A stretch of DNA of 64,000 nt from CAVQEG01 sp963711465 (GCA_963711465.1 CAVQEG010000002.1:248001-312000), one strand, 5' to 3'; positions 51,017-61,191 are shown, counted from the stretch's first letter. Notes: generated by a model from the sequence alone, not told the origin. Program-made: numbers and translations.

Positions 51017-53038
51017 TCAGTCGCGCACCTGCAACGAGATCGTACGGCTCTGGCCGGCTGCCTCGATGCGGCAGTAGTAGACGCCGGCGTCAACCGTGCG
51101 TCCGGCCCCGTCGCGGCCATCCCACTGCACCGAATAGCTGCCGGCGTCGATCGAGCCGTCAACCAGAGACCGGACCTCGCGGCCCAGCAGGTCAAACACG
51201 CGAACGTTCACCGCACCATTGCTCGGGACCGTGTAGTCGATGGTCGTGGTAGCCCCGGCCGTGAACGGATTCGGGTGGTTCTGCGTCAGGTTGAGTTCCG
51301 CACTGCCTGCGGTGGCACTTGACGTCGTCACTCGACGCAGCCCCTTCTCCTGACTTCCGACCTTCACCGACTGGAATACGGCCGCACCATCGGTTGGCTC
51401 GACGACCAGCGTGGCAACCACCTGGCCCTCGGCAAACGTACCGGCAGCCGCGAGTGCCACGCGATCATCGGAGCGGGCGGCTTCGACCCACGAATCGACG
51501 GTCTTGGGTGCCGTGCGCACCTCGACGATCCGCGTTCCAGGAGCCGCCTGAATGGCAACACCCAGTGCTCCATCGAGATTGCCGTTGAACGTGACCGGGA
51601 TCTCCATGCGATTGGCCGACGTCATCGCCATCGGCTTGAGCACGACATCCGTCGGCACGGCAGCCGGGACGGCCTTGCCGGTGAACGGCGGAAGCGTGTC
51701 CGGCAGCCACGGCAATACCGGCACCTTCGCTGCCAGGTACAGCATGATCAACGCGGCGTCCTGCTGGTCGGCATCAAAGAGGAACCCGTTGAAGCTGTTG
51801 TCCTGCGGGAACGGCAGCGCCGGATTGACATCCTTGGTCGGGAAATTCACACGGTATCGCACGATGTTGTTGAACTGATCAAGCGAGTCTCCCGTGTTGT
51901 TGTAATTCCGCGTGGAGTAGTAGAAACGACTGTCGTGGTTGACATCGCCATGGAAGCCGTTGCGACCATAGGTGGAGTCGAACGGCACGTCGCGTGACGC
52001 CTGGTGCCGCAGAATGCGGATCACATCGGCGAAGGTGACGAATCGACGCTGATCCTGGCGAACGAACGACGGGACGGTCGCGTCGAGCTGCGTGAGATCG
52101 GCGTCGCCGTCTCCCCATCCGCCGATCCGGCCGGCACAATGCGGTGCGAAATGGAATGCACGGCCAGGGAATCCAGCCGGCGGCCAGTTGCTCGTCAGTC
52201 GCATGCTGTAGCGTGCGCTGTCGAGATTTCCCGTCTGCTCATAGGCAACGCAGTTCAGAAATGACGTGGCGCCGTTGGGAACGGCCGGCGCATCCTCGAT
52301 GCCGACCGACGCGCCGCTCGTCTTGACGATGCCGGTGGTACCCACCGGACCGTACTGGAACTCGATTTCCGGCTCCTTCGTGGCGCAGTTGATCGAATCC
52401 GACTGGATGATCCAGAGTTGGAACGATGCGATCGAACTCGGCTGCGGCGCACGCCCCGGAGCGAACGGATTCGATGGGTCGGTTGGATCGAAGTAGTAGT
52501 TGACGTTCATGTTCTCCCACTCGACCACGAACGTGTCACGCGGGTTGGTGCCCGTGCCCGGCTTGTTGATGTACCGGACCGTCGAGTTGGTGTACTCCTG
52601 GCCATCGATCAGGCGATTGCGCAGGTAGTGATCACCGAAGAACGGAGCGAGCGTAAGGTTCGGACGCGAGTTATTGAACAGCGAATTCGGATCGTCGCCG
52701 AAGAATCCGGCGCCGCCGGTGATCGGGCGCTCGAAGGAGACCCAACCGTTGACGCTGATATAGACTCGAGTGTAGGTCTGACCGTTGTACTCGACCGGGA
52801 AGCCGATGTTGAACGGACCCGCAACGCCGTTGTCGGGATCGACGACGCTCGGGCTGAAAATGTCCACGAACTGGTTGCGCGGGACCTGGATACCGAAGCC
52901 AGCCTGTGGCTGGTACGGCCGTGGTACGATGGAAATGTCGTACTCACTCCAGATCTGCGCGGCCGCTTCCCGGGGCACCACCAGGGCCAGCAGGGCCACC
53001 CCGGCAAGCACTCCGAAGATTGTCTGACGCAGCTTCAT
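51017..53038 (-). CDS. T9SS-type secreted protein with FlgD-like C-terminal domain (673 residues)
   Basis: A secreted protein with signal MKLRQTIFGVLAGVALLALV then PREAAAQ. The first 300 residues contain NIGFPVEYNGQTYTRVYISVNGWVSF and GRIGGWGDGDADL, a nidogen-like or extracellular beta-sandwich fold. A segment HGDVNHDSRFYY reads like a dockerin or EF-hand-type metal loop. The C-terminal domain is FlgD-like: LNLTQNHPNPFTAGATTTIDY, VNVRVFDLLGREVRSLVDG, GSYSVQWDGRDGAGRTV, DAGVYYCRIEA. It is a T9SS cargo. ATG 53038 is the signal-peptide start. Function unknown. Confidence 0.87.
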   Translation of the reverse strand: MKLRQTIFGVLAGVALLALVVPREAAAQIWSEYDISIVPRPYQPQAGFGIQVPRNQFVDIFSPSVVDPDNGVAGPFNIGFPVEYNGQTYTRVYISVNGWVSFERPITGGAGFFGDDPNSLFNNSRPNLTLAPFFGDHYLRNRLIDGQEYTNSTVRYINKPGTGTNPRDTFVVEWENMNVNYYFDPTDPSNPFAPGRAPQPSSIASFQLWIIQSDSINCATKEPEIEFQYGPVGTTGIVKTSGASVGIEDAPAVPNGATSFLNCVAYEQTGNLDSARYSMRLTSNWPPAGFPGRAFHFAPHCAGRIGGWGDGDADLTQLDATVPSFVRQDQRRFVTFADVIRILRHQASRDVPFDSTYGRNGFHGDVNHDSRFYYSTRNYNNTGDSLDQFNNIVRYRVNFPTKDVNPALPFPQDNSFNGFLFDADQQDAALIMLYLAAKVPVLPWLPDTLPPFTGKAVPAAVPTDVVLKPMAMTSANRMEIPVTFNGNLDGALGVAIQAAPGTRIVEVRTAPKTVDSWVEAARSDDRVALAAAGTFAEGQVVATLVVEPTDGAAVFQSVKVGSQEKGLRRVTTSSATAGSAELNLTQNHPNPFTAGATTTIDYTVPSNGAVNVRVFDLLGREVRSLVDGSIDAGSYSVQWDGRDGAGRTVDAGVYYCRIEAAGQSRTISLQVRD

Positions 53039-53112
53039 GCTGAATTCCTCTATTTGATTGCTTCGAAAGTTGCTGTGTTGACGAACGACGCTCTCCGGCG
53101 AGCCGCCCCACT

Positions 53113-53144
53113 GGCGGTGCCCTCCGCGATCGGAGGACACCGCC
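53113..53144 (-). terminator. GC-rich hairpin after the giant beta-helix gene
   Basis: GGCGGTG (53113-53119) pairs with CACCGCC (53138-53144), with the inner CCTCC/GGAGG stem continuing around GCGATC. It lies 41 bases after the stop at 53185. No T-run follows on the minus strand, so the call is tentative. Confidence 0.45.
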
Positions 53145-53184
53145 GTCGGAGTCATTGAATAGCCGGCTCGACCGGCAGTGGACA

Positions 53185-56100
53185 CTACCTGGTCAGGACC
53201 ATCGTACGGGTCAGGACCTTCTGGCCAGCCGTCAGACGATAGGTGTAGGTGCCACTCGGAACCCTCTGCCCACTCTCGTCCTTGCCGTTCCAGACAGCGA
53301 CGTGTCGACCGGCCGCTACCACCTCGTCGACGAGCGTTGCAACACGCTCACCGCGGACGTCGAAGACTTCGAGCATCACCTTTCCGGCGTTCGGCGCCGT
53401 GTAGGCGATCTGCGTCTCGTTCGAGAACGGATTCGGAACGTTCGCCGACAGCGAGTAGCCGGCAACGCCGGTAACCGCAGGTGCAGCGAGTGTCGTGTCG
53501 AGTCCGTAGGTGATATGGAAGCCCTTGAGCGAGCTCGACGCCAAGATCCGGACGGCTGCGGTGTCGCCGTTGACGACCAGCTGAACACCACCGCCCGGCG
53601 GCAGCTTCACACCATTACCCGTCGGCGCCTTCATGTCGATGCGGAAAACCGCACCGGCAAGCGGATCCATGATGAACAGTGACTGCGGCGCCTTCTGTGC
53701 ATCAGAGATGCTCCAGTGAATGGTCACCGGATAGTAGACGCTTCCACCCTCAAGGAAGCCCGGCTGGAAGATTCCCTTCCAGGTGAGCGGTCCTTCGTCG
53801 GCTCCTGGTGCCTGCGGGAAGATGTCCCGAAGCACACCGTTCTCAGTCGGAATCGTCCACCGTGCATCAAACACGTCGAGCGGCGGTGACGGAGGAAGCT
53901 CGATCTCACAGTACTGCGAATCGAGTCGACCAAGCGCGCTCTGCTCCTCTCCGGTCGTCGCATTGCGGGCGATGCCGAAGATCAATCGCTGGAACGCGTC
54001 GCCTTCGTGAGCGTTTGTGTTCTCCACCAGCAGAGGCATTGTGAACAGCGTCTGCTCGGAGATCATCACGTCATACGACAGCGTGTCGATGTTGCCCGCC
54101 TTGTCGGTCACCTTGACCGTAACGGTCTGCTTGCCGCTGCCCTGGACGTTGGTTCCGCTGACCGTCAGCTTCAGGCACGAATCGGCCGGAAGCTTTTGAC
54201 CGTCGATCGTCGACGGACTGACCGACAGTCCCGGCGGATTGAGCACCTCGAGCGTGAGCTGCTCGGCGCCCAGCGAATCCGGTCGACCCAGATCGAGATC
54301 GCGCACGCAGAGGCTGTCCACGTACGGTACGTTCGGATCGATGCAGACGATCGGCGGACGGCCGAAGAGCTTCGGCAGGTGCTGCGTCGAGTCGACCCGC
54401 ATCGAGTACGTGCGGACGTCGGTCAGACCGAATTCGTCCTCAACGACCACCGTAACAGTGACCGTCTTCGGAGCATCGGCCAGACGCGGCGTACCGTAGA
54501 GGAGACCCGAAATCGGGTTGACCTTCAGCCAGGATGGCGTGGTCTTCGGAGCCCGCCACAGACCGGCCTCCCAATAGCACTTGTCACGTGCTACAAAGGC
54601 CGTCTGCGCCGTGTTGGTTACGACCGTCTTGTCGGAATCGAGCTCCGTCTTGCCAGTCTGATAGATGTCGCGGTTGAGCGCGTCATCCTGGTAGACGAGG
54701 TAGTACCGCAGGCGCTGGTTGAAATTCAGGTCCACAGCCTTGACTGCACGCGTGGAATCGAGCAGTGCGGGGTTGTAGTCCGTGTCTTCCTTTGCCGGCG
54801 GAAGCGTGGCCGGAGCCGGGTGCGCCGGCTGCAGCTGCGGAGCGACGTTGACAATCGCCCGCATGTCGCGCTTGTTCTGGCCCGTGTGACCGTCATGGAC
54901 GTACACGGTGAAGACCGTATCGAGGTTGAACGCGTTGTTGGCCTGAGCCGGGTTGCGCAGCATGTTGATCGCCTCGAGCGAGTCGATGCGCAGCACGACC
55001 TTACCCTGCGTGAGCAGCGCCGCACCGTTGTCGGTCGACAGCGCCGGATTGCGCAGCAGGCTGTCCGCCATCCACACCGGCCGAATCTCCGCCACGTCAT
55101 CGTGGATGAGGCTCGTGTCCGTTGGGTTGTTCCGAGCATTGAAGACGAATCCATAGGTCGTGCGACCGTACGGGAACGTCCACCCCTCGGCCTGTGCGTT
55201 CTTGTCCTCCACCTCGTCGTCGGTGTTGACATCGAAGTCGAAGCGCAGCTTGTTCGTCAGGTTCGCCACCGCCAGGTTCGTCCGACCATTGTTGGAGCAG
55301 CGCAGGCTGTCCGGAAGGAAGACCGGCGGAGTATCCTGAACGAAAATCCGCATCCTATAGGTCGCAGTCGAAGAACCACCCACGTCCACTGTATCCTGAT
55401 TCAGGTAACGGGCATTCTTCTGGTCGTATACCTGACAGTTGAAATACGGCGGATAGAGGAATACGTAGCGGGAGACCACGCTGTCGGGCAACAGACCCCG
55501 CAGCGAATCAATCGTACGTACACCCGGCGGGTAATTCGACACCCGAACCTCGAGCAGCTCACCGCCCGGAACCACGTCCGGATTGTGTGGCTGACCGTAG
55601 AACCGGAGGAATCCACGCGTGCTGTCACGCTGTCCGGGCTGGTTCGGATAGACCGTATCGGCATGCAGCCACGACGCAAGGCGAACGAACGCCGGACTGC
55701 TGTTGATGAAGGCCGTACCGTTGCCCTGCTCCAGAAGCGTGTACCACTCGTAGCGGAGCGCCGTGTAGCGATCCGGGAAGAAGATCGAACGCGGATCGAA
55801 GAACCCGTTGATGTCGTTGGCCGTCACCTCGAAGATCTTCGACGTGTCGCGGCCAGTCGGATCACTGATGTAGTTCTGATCCTCAACCAACCACCGAGTG
55901 TTTCGCAACTCCGACGGCTGCTTGTTCTCCAGCGAATCACGCTGACCGAAGATGATCGGTGCCGCGATGCTGTTGTTGCCGGCGATCTGGAACTCGAGAC
56001 CGGTGAAGCGGGCGTCATTGACCACCTGTGTGATCGAGGCATCCGTCCGCCACATCATGGTCCGAGAGATCACCCAGACGCGGTCGCCCACCTTCACCGG

Positions 56101-59100
56101 AAGTGCGCGATAGCGCTCGCCGGCGTAGACATCGACGAAGCTCGGTGGGTTCGTCCGATTCTCATACTTGAAGCCAGGACCGCCCAGCTCCAGCGTCGGA
56201 GAAATGAAGCCACCATAGCGACGACCCGGAACCGTCACCGAGTCCTCGTAGGCCGCTGCCATCGCACGCGCCGCCTTCAGACTGTCCAGACGTGTCGGCA
56301 GGTTCGGCAACCAACCGTTCGACTCGAGGTAGTACTGCGGAGCAAGACGTGCGATCTGACCGACCGAGAACGCGGCTCGACCCTCGTAGGTGCGACGCTC
56401 GAGCGGATCGCGATTGATCGAGTCGGCCACGAACTCGACCCGTGAGCGGAAGAGATTCGAGCCCTCGCTCACCTGCTTCGAATTGCTGCGGATGATCTCG
56501 CCAGTCTCGACGTTGATCACGTAGAACGTTGAATAGTTCAACGCATACTTGTCGTCGTTGACCAGATCACCATTGCCGATGTAGTTCGCACGGCTTTCCA
56601 GGAAGAGCGGGTATCCGATCGGATGATCACCGACGAATTCGCGCTGCAGCTGCACGTACGGATCGTTCGGATTCGTCTGCAGCAGCTGGTCAACCAGGTA
56701 CGGATCGCGCGTCAGTCGACGGACGACCTTGCCGGCATAATGACCCGTGGCATACGTCAACAGGTGTGGCGGAATGCCAACCGCGAAATCCTCGATCGGA
56801 GCCAGACGCGGCGCAGAGTAATCAACCGCCTTGATGTCCCGGCCCTTGTCAAAGATGTCGTAGACACGTCCCTCGAACAGAAGCGTGTCGGGAATCACAC
56901 CAACCGGAACCGGCGTATAGGTGTAGTACGAACCGACCGGATCGCCGACCTTGCGAGTCGACTCGAACGGCCCCTGCTGCTCCGGAATGGCCGGATTCTT
57001 CAGCGGAAGCGTGCAGGAGTCACCCTGGATATAGAAGGTGTTCTGCAACGTGCCGCTCGGAAGCACGGTCGTTACCGGTGCCTCGACGCGACCCCAGAAG
57101 TTGCCGCGAACGGTGTCGACACCACTGAATCCAACCGGCGCGCCGACCGGACGGTCCGGAAGGCGAATGATGAACCGGGCGTTGTTGTTGTAAATCGCGT
57201 TGGCGTTGACGTGATACGACTCGGTCGGCGTCGGTCCCTCGATCTCACCGTAGAACGTGGCGCCTGCGAGCGAATCCGCTGCGGCACTCGTCCGGTAGTT
57301 GGTGATCACGTCGACCTTCGCGCCGATGTTCGACACAGCGTCGTTGTTCGCCACAAGCGACTTGTTGAAGATCACGCGCAGGTCGTAGTTGTCGGAGTAC
57401 ACCGCCGAACCGGACCACGCCGTATCCTCCTCGATCCGGACACGATGAAGCATCACCGAGTCCGTGCGCGGCGTACCGACACCACCAGACGGCTGCTGGT
57501 CGTTGATGTAGATCGCGCCACCGAGACCGGTGCCGTTACGATTGGGATCGATCAGGTCGCCGTGCGGATTTGCCACGAACGCACCAGCGGTGTCGCGAAT
57601 CGCGACGTTCTGGAGGAATCGCGTCATCTGGCGCTGATCGGTCGGCTCTGGTCCGTCGATCAGACCGATCGGCAGACCGCTTACGAAGTCGTATGAGGAA
57701 TCGCCCTGGGCAAGGAAGTAGCGGTTGTCGCGACGGCCCGGAAGAACCATCGAAACGGCACCTCCGTTTCCGAACCGGACCCAGTTCTGAAGGAACTCGA
57801 CCGACCGGAAGAAGTTGGTGTTGCCGTTGACCGAGTACAACGCACCGCCACCAACCGTCTGCGGCACGATCGAGCCGGGCAGATTATAGTCGTCACGAAC
57901 CGTCCACGTGCCGAAGCGATTCCCCGGGCCGATCGGATTGACCGCCGGGTTGTAGAGCTTGATGAGGCGCGTGTCCGCCACCATTCCGGAATCGACTGAA
58001 TTCTTCCGGAACAGCACGTTCTCAATGCGAGCGCGGCTAATCGACGGGTTGGTCTGGTTGTCAACCACCACCGCACCGCCGGTCAGACCGGCAGCGTTGC
58101 TGTCGAACAGAATTCGGCGATCGATGATCGGGAAACCAGCCTGTGTCGAGTCAATGCTCGTGAGGTATGGAGCGTAGAAGTAGGTATTGCGCTGCGTGTA
58201 GATCGCACCGCCGTCGTATTCCGCCTTGTTGCTGATGAAGTACGAGCTGTCACCGAGGACCGGCGAAAGCGCGTTGTCAGACAGCGGATTCGACAGTGCT
58301 GCGATGTAGATCGCACCTCCGCGTCCCGACTTGTTGTCGGTGAACCGGACGTTTCCGATCGCGGTCAACACCGGTGAGGACGGCGACATGTAGATCGCAC
58401 CTCCCTGCGACTGACTTCCGCGCTGCAGGTAGCTCGCGGCCGGAACGTTCGGAGTCGCAGTGAAGTTGCCGATGAAGCGCGACAGACTGAAGTGCATCGA
58501 CGTGCTGTCACCGACGTAGATCGCGCCGCCCTTGGCACCATCAGAACCGGCAGCATTCTGATAGTTGACCGCGTGGTTGCGCTCAAAGAGCATGGTATCG
58601 GTGGGATCGCCGTTTCGGGCGGCGATTCCGAGGAACGCACGCGTACTGTCCGCAAGACTGTCGAGCGCCGTTCCGCGGCCCAGAAATACAGTCATGTATC
58701 GGCGGGGTCCCGAGATGTACATCGCACCGCCATACGACTGATCGTAGTACAGCGGGTTGGAGTACAGCGACGTGACCGATGTGGTATCGCGATAGCCCGC
58801 GAGGTTGTCCACCGTGTTGCCAACGAGTACACGGTTGTCACGGAACGTCAGTCGGCGAACGCGGCCCTGATTGATCGCCATTCGACCGTCGTCGTATCCC
58901 TGACGGTACTGCACACCGTTGGCCGGGGACGCAGGCACCGTCGAGCGAAGCATCGGAATGGCACCAAAGGGGGTATGGATCGAATCGACGGCACTGGGAC
59001 CGCCGTAGAGGTCGTAATCCTCAGGATTGCCATTCGGGAACACGGCAAAGCCGGCTCCCAGCGTCGCCGAGCTCGGATCCTGGGGGATCACCTTACCGCG

Positions 59101-59988
59101 TGCGTAGAAATTCCCACTGGCATCATACGGTGCCTGCAGGAACTGCACCGCGCCACCGTGGAAGCGGGCGAAGTTGCTGTCGAAGCGACACTCGAGGAGC
59201 CAGGTCTTCGACGAGAACGTCGTCAGCGCACCACCGCCACCGGTGGTCAACTGTCGGATCTGGGTGTTGAGCGCGCTGCCGGCGGTGATCTGTGACTGGT
59301 TATAACCCGTCTGCGGGTTCGGCGTGTAGAAGTCCGTGGAGGAAACCACCTGTACGTCCTTGCGGAAGTTCACGAACGTCACGTTCCGGAAGAATGCGGT
59401 GTCCGCTCCCGGAAGAATCACGATGTGCCCCCACTCCGTGGAGTTCATGTTGACCGGTCTGCCCCGGAAGACGATCGGCGCCCGAACCACATCCCGTTTG
59501 TACGGGCGGTTGCTGAGGTTGGGATCGCTCGCGCACCGGGAGAGTCCGTTCGCGTAATAGAACAACAGGTAGGGTACGTAGCTGATGTGGTTCGGCCCTG
59601 GAGCCGTGATTTCCGGCTTGCCTCCGATGTTAACGTTGGCCCGCAGGAAATTGACGTCGCAGTAGCGGTCCGGGTAGACGTTGACGTTTGGTGTCGCACC
59701 GTTGAACTTGGCCTCGAGCTCGCCGTCGGCAATGATTCTGCCGCCGACCGAGTCGATCAGGCGTCCGTTCGGAAGGAACTCGACCGTCGTGCCTGGCTCA
59801 ATGAAGAGCGCACCGGAAACGGTGTACTGGCCGGCGATCTGATACAGGGTGTCCTTCGTGAACACCCTGTAGTTCCCCTGTGATAGGCGACCAGATACAC
59901 CTACAATCGGCAGGGTCTGCGCAAAGGCAGTTCCACCGACGAGGCTACACGTCACCAACAGGAGTAACGCTTTCAACAATCGCTGCAT
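53185..59988 (-). CDS. Giant T9SS-type surface protein with Pmp-like beta-helix repeats (2267 residues)
   Basis: The largest gene in the window. Signal peptide 1-23 (ends GTAFAQ). Residues about 150-960 carry repeated GGAIY/GGAVY-like motifs: GGALTTF, GGAVQFL, YGGAMYISGP, KGGAIYVGDST, QGGAIYMSPSS, RGGAIYIAAL, DGGAIYTQRN, GGAVVVDNQ, GGALYSVNG, GNGGAVSMV, LGGAIYINDQ. Short F/D/N units between them (FTDN, FRKN, FLQN) give the Pmp/autotransporter-like parallel beta-helix pattern. The second half (about 1000-2170) has beta-sandwich and cadherin-like modules (VEDEFGLTDVRTYSM, VTVKVTDKAGNIDTL). The C-terminus is FlgD-like: SLSANVPNPFSNETQIAYTA, VMLEVFDVRGERVATLVDE, WNGKDESGQRV, PSGTYTYRL. Adhesin or surface matrix role inferred. 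ATG 59988 has GGGGGAAAC upstream. Confidence 0.92.
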   Translation of the reverse strand: MQRLLKALLLLVTCSLVGGTAFAQTLPIVGVSGRLSQGNYRVFTKDTLYQIAGQYTVSGALFIEPGTTVEFLPNGRLIDSVGGRIIADGELEAKFNGATPNVNVYPDRYCDVNFLRANVNIGGKPEITAPGPNHISYVPYLLFYYANGLSRCASDPNLSNRPYKRDVVRAPIVFRGRPVNMNSTEWGHIVILPGADTAFFRNVTFVNFRKDVQVVSSTDFYTPNPQTGYNQSQITAGSALNTQIRQLTTGGGGALTTFSSKTWLLECRFDSNFARFHGGAVQFLQAPYDASGNFYARGKVIPQDPSSATLGAGFAVFPNGNPEDYDLYGGPSAVDSIHTPFGAIPMLRSTVPASPANGVQYRQGYDDGRMAINQGRVRRLTFRDNRVLVGNTVDNLAGYRDTTSVTSLYSNPLYYDQSYGGAMYISGPRRYMTVFLGRGTALDSLADSTRAFLGIAARNGDPTDTMLFERNHAVNYQNAAGSDGAKGGAIYVGDSTSMHFSLSRFIGNFTATPNVPAASYLQRGSQSQGGAIYMSPSSPVLTAIGNVRFTDNKSGRGGAIYIAALSNPLSDNALSPVLGDSSYFISNKAEYDGGAIYTQRNTYFYAPYLTSIDSTQAGFPIIDRRILFDSNAAGLTGGAVVVDNQTNPSISRARIENVLFRKNSVDSGMVADTRLIKLYNPAVNPIGPGNRFGTWTVRDDYNLPGSIVPQTVGGGALYSVNGNTNFFRSVEFLQNWVRFGNGGAVSMVLPGRRDNRYFLAQGDSSYDFVSGLPIGLIDGPEPTDQRQMTRFLQNVAIRDTAGAFVANPHGDLIDPNRNGTGLGGAIYINDQQPSGGVGTPRTDSVMLHRVRIEEDTAWSGSAVYSDNYDLRVIFNKSLVANNDAVSNIGAKVDVITNYRTSAAADSLAGATFYGEIEGPTPTESYHVNANAIYNNNARFIIRLPDRPVGAPVGFSGVDTVRGNFWGRVEAPVTTVLPSGTLQNTFYIQGDSCTLPLKNPAIPEQQGPFESTRKVGDPVGSYYTYTPVPVGVIPDTLLFEGRVYDIFDKGRDIKAVDYSAPRLAPIEDFAVGIPPHLLTYATGHYAGKVVRRLTRDPYLVDQLLQTNPNDPYVQLQREFVGDHPIGYPLFLESRANYIGNGDLVNDDKYALNYSTFYVINVETGEIIRSNSKQVSEGSNLFRSRVEFVADSINRDPLERRTYEGRAAFSVGQIARLAPQYYLESNGWLPNLPTRLDSLKAARAMAAAYEDSVTVPGRRYGGFISPTLELGGPGFKYENRTNPPSFVDVYAGERYRALPVKVGDRVWVISRTMMWRTDASITQVVNDARFTGLEFQIAGNNSIAAPIIFGQRDSLENKQPSELRNTRWLVEDQNYISDPTGRDTSKIFEVTANDINGFFDPRSIFFPDRYTALRYEWYTLLEQGNGTAFINSSPAFVRLASWLHADTVYPNQPGQRDSTRGFLRFYGQPHNPDVVPGGELLEVRVSNYPPGVRTIDSLRGLLPDSVVSRYVFLYPPYFNCQVYDQKNARYLNQDTVDVGGSSTATYRMRIFVQDTPPVFLPDSLRCSNNGRTNLAVANLTNKLRFDFDVNTDDEVEDKNAQAEGWTFPYGRTTYGFVFNARNNPTDTSLIHDDVAEIRPVWMADSLLRNPALSTDNGAALLTQGKVVLRIDSLEAINMLRNPAQANNAFNLDTVFTVYVHDGHTGQNKRDMRAIVNVAPQLQPAHPAPATLPPAKEDTDYNPALLDSTRAVKAVDLNFNQRLRYYLVYQDDALNRDIYQTGKTELDSDKTVVTNTAQTAFVARDKCYWEAGLWRAPKTTPSWLKVNPISGLLYGTPRLADAPKTVTVTVVVEDEFGLTDVRTYSMRVDSTQHLPKLFGRPPIVCIDPNVPYVDSLCVRDLDLGRPDSLGAEQLTLEVLNPPGLSVSPSTIDGQKLPADSCLKLTVSGTNVQGSGKQTVTVKVTDKAGNIDTLSYDVMISEQTLFTMPLLVENTNAHEGDAFQRLIFGIARNATTGEEQSALGRLDSQYCEIELPPSPPLDVFDARWTIPTENGVLRDIFPQAPGADEGPLTWKGIFQPGFLEGGSVYYPVTIHWSISDAQKAPQSLFIMDPLAGAVFRIDMKAPTGNGVKLPPGGGVQLVVNGDTAAVRILASSSLKGFHITYGLDTTLAAPAVTGVAGYSLSANVPNPFSNETQIAYTAPNAGKVMLEVFDVRGERVATLVDEVVAAGRHVAVWNGKDESGQRVPSGTYTYRLTAGQKVLTRTMVLTR

Positions 59989-60377
59989 GTTTCCCCCTAT
60001 GATGAGAAAATCGGTGAAAGGACGATGTATTCTGTGTTGAACTTTGTTCGGCGGATCCGGGCGATCAGCGCCGCGGGAGGTTGTGGAAGGAGTCGCAATG
60101 CTCATAACTGGTTCTCCAGACAATTACTGTTTCCGGACGACCACGCGCCTCGACGCGCTCTTGCGCGATTGCACCCGAATGGATGCATGGGCAGCGCAAG
60201 TGAACATCGAGCGACAATCCGGATTTGACGTCGACGCGATGCGACCTGTGCCACTCTGCGTCGGACATGGGTTCGTGACCCCGCGAGTGGACAGACCATG
60301 ACGACGCGAAACGCCGATGCCGGTGCGACATATGCACCGGCAGTCAGTCCGTGTGTATTCCAAGAGGGGGGGGGACG
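59989..60377. other. Intergenic region upstream of the giant gene
   Basis: About 389 bases between the TPR gene stop and the giant gene start. It contains one hairpin just after the TPR gene (60318-60342). No protein-coding frame with sensible features, tRNA or riboswitch was recognised. It should hold the promoter of the giant cargo gene. Confidence 0.5.
60318..60342 (-). terminator. Hairpin downstream of the TPR gene
   Basis: TGCCGGTGC (60318-60326) and GCACCGGCA (60334-60342) form a perfect 9-bp stem with a 7-base loop, 35 bases after the TPR stop. Only a weak TTT follows on the minus strand. Confidence 0.5.
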
Positions 60378-61088
60378 CTACGACTCGTCGCCAAGCCGAG
60401 CGAGCGCAAGGCGCGCTTCGGTGTTGGCTTGAGAACCGGGGAACTGATAGGCAACTCTGCGGTAGTGCTCGATCGCCTCGTCCTTCCTGCCTGCACGTTC
60501 GTAGTTGCGGGCAGCGCCTACGAGGTACGTTGCAGTATTGAGATCCAGACGATCCTCGGATGCAGCACGGGCATACTCGTCGGCAGCCTCCTCAAAGTGA
60601 CCCTCAGACTCGGCCACCGCCGCAAGCCCTGCGTGGGCCCCGGATCGGACCAGAGGGGCGTCCGAATCGGTCGCTGTCTCGTATGGCTGCTTCGCCTTCT
60701 CCGCTTGCGTCGTCACCAGATATGAGTTGCCGAGCAGCAGCGCGGCAGCTTCGCCCGCTTCTGTCGACCCCCACTCCGCAACGATCGCCTTGAGCCCCAT
60801 CGCCCTGCCCCCCCCGCTCGTCATGACCGAATCGCTGCCGTTGATGGCCGATTCGAAGTCACCACGATCGTAGAGAGGACGAATCCGAGCAAGCGCAATC
60901 TGCGCCTTCTGGTTCGCCTGGGCTCGCTTGTATACGAAGAAGTAGAAAATGCCCCCTGCCGCTACCAGCAACACCAGACCGATGATGCCGAGCAACCGCA
61001 GGTTGTCGAGCAGGAATCCTCCCTGCACGACGCGACCAGTATCCGTAACTGCTTCCGACGTATCAAACTTCGATACGGGCTTTGCCAT
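60378..61088 (-). CDS. TPR-repeat membrane-anchored protein (YfgM/Tol-Pal-like topology)
   Basis: A 236-residue protein with a short cytoplasmic start, one transmembrane segment (about 31-52, LRLLGIIGLVLLVAAGGIFYFFVY) and a periplasmic TPR-like helical domain. Helical repeats are visible: IALARIRPLYDRGDFESAINGSDSV, AAALLLGNSYLVTTQAEKAKQPYETA, AGLAAVAESEGHFEEAADEYARAA, YLVGAARNYERAGRKDEAIEHYRRVAYQFPG. The topology equals YfgM-like proteins. Probably a protein-interaction scaffold. A single gene next to tRNA-Arg. Confidence 0.85.
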   Translation of the reverse strand: MAKPVSKFDTSEAVTDTGRVVQGGFLLDNLRLLGIIGLVLLVAAGGIFYFFVYKRAQANQKAQIALARIRPLYDRGDFESAINGSDSVMTSGGGRAMGLKAIVAEWGSTEAGEAAALLLGNSYLVTTQAEKAKQPYETATDSDAPLVRSGAHAGLAAVAESEGHFEEAADEYARAASEDRLDLNTATYLVGAARNYERAGRKDEAIEHYRRVAYQFPGSQANTEARLALARLGDES

Positions 61089-61191
61089 TAGTTCTGTGAT
61101 TCAAAGGAACCGCGTCTATGCGATTGAGACAGTGGACTTGAATGTCGTCTGGACAGGAAAGTGGAGAATGGACCTCCAGGTAGGTATGGAG

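Noticed and set aside
54007..56445. An 812-codon plus-strand open frame inside the giant beta-helix gene
   Set aside because: It runs antisense through a gene with an intact signal peptide, repeats and a sorting domain; composition is Arg/Val-rich without domains.
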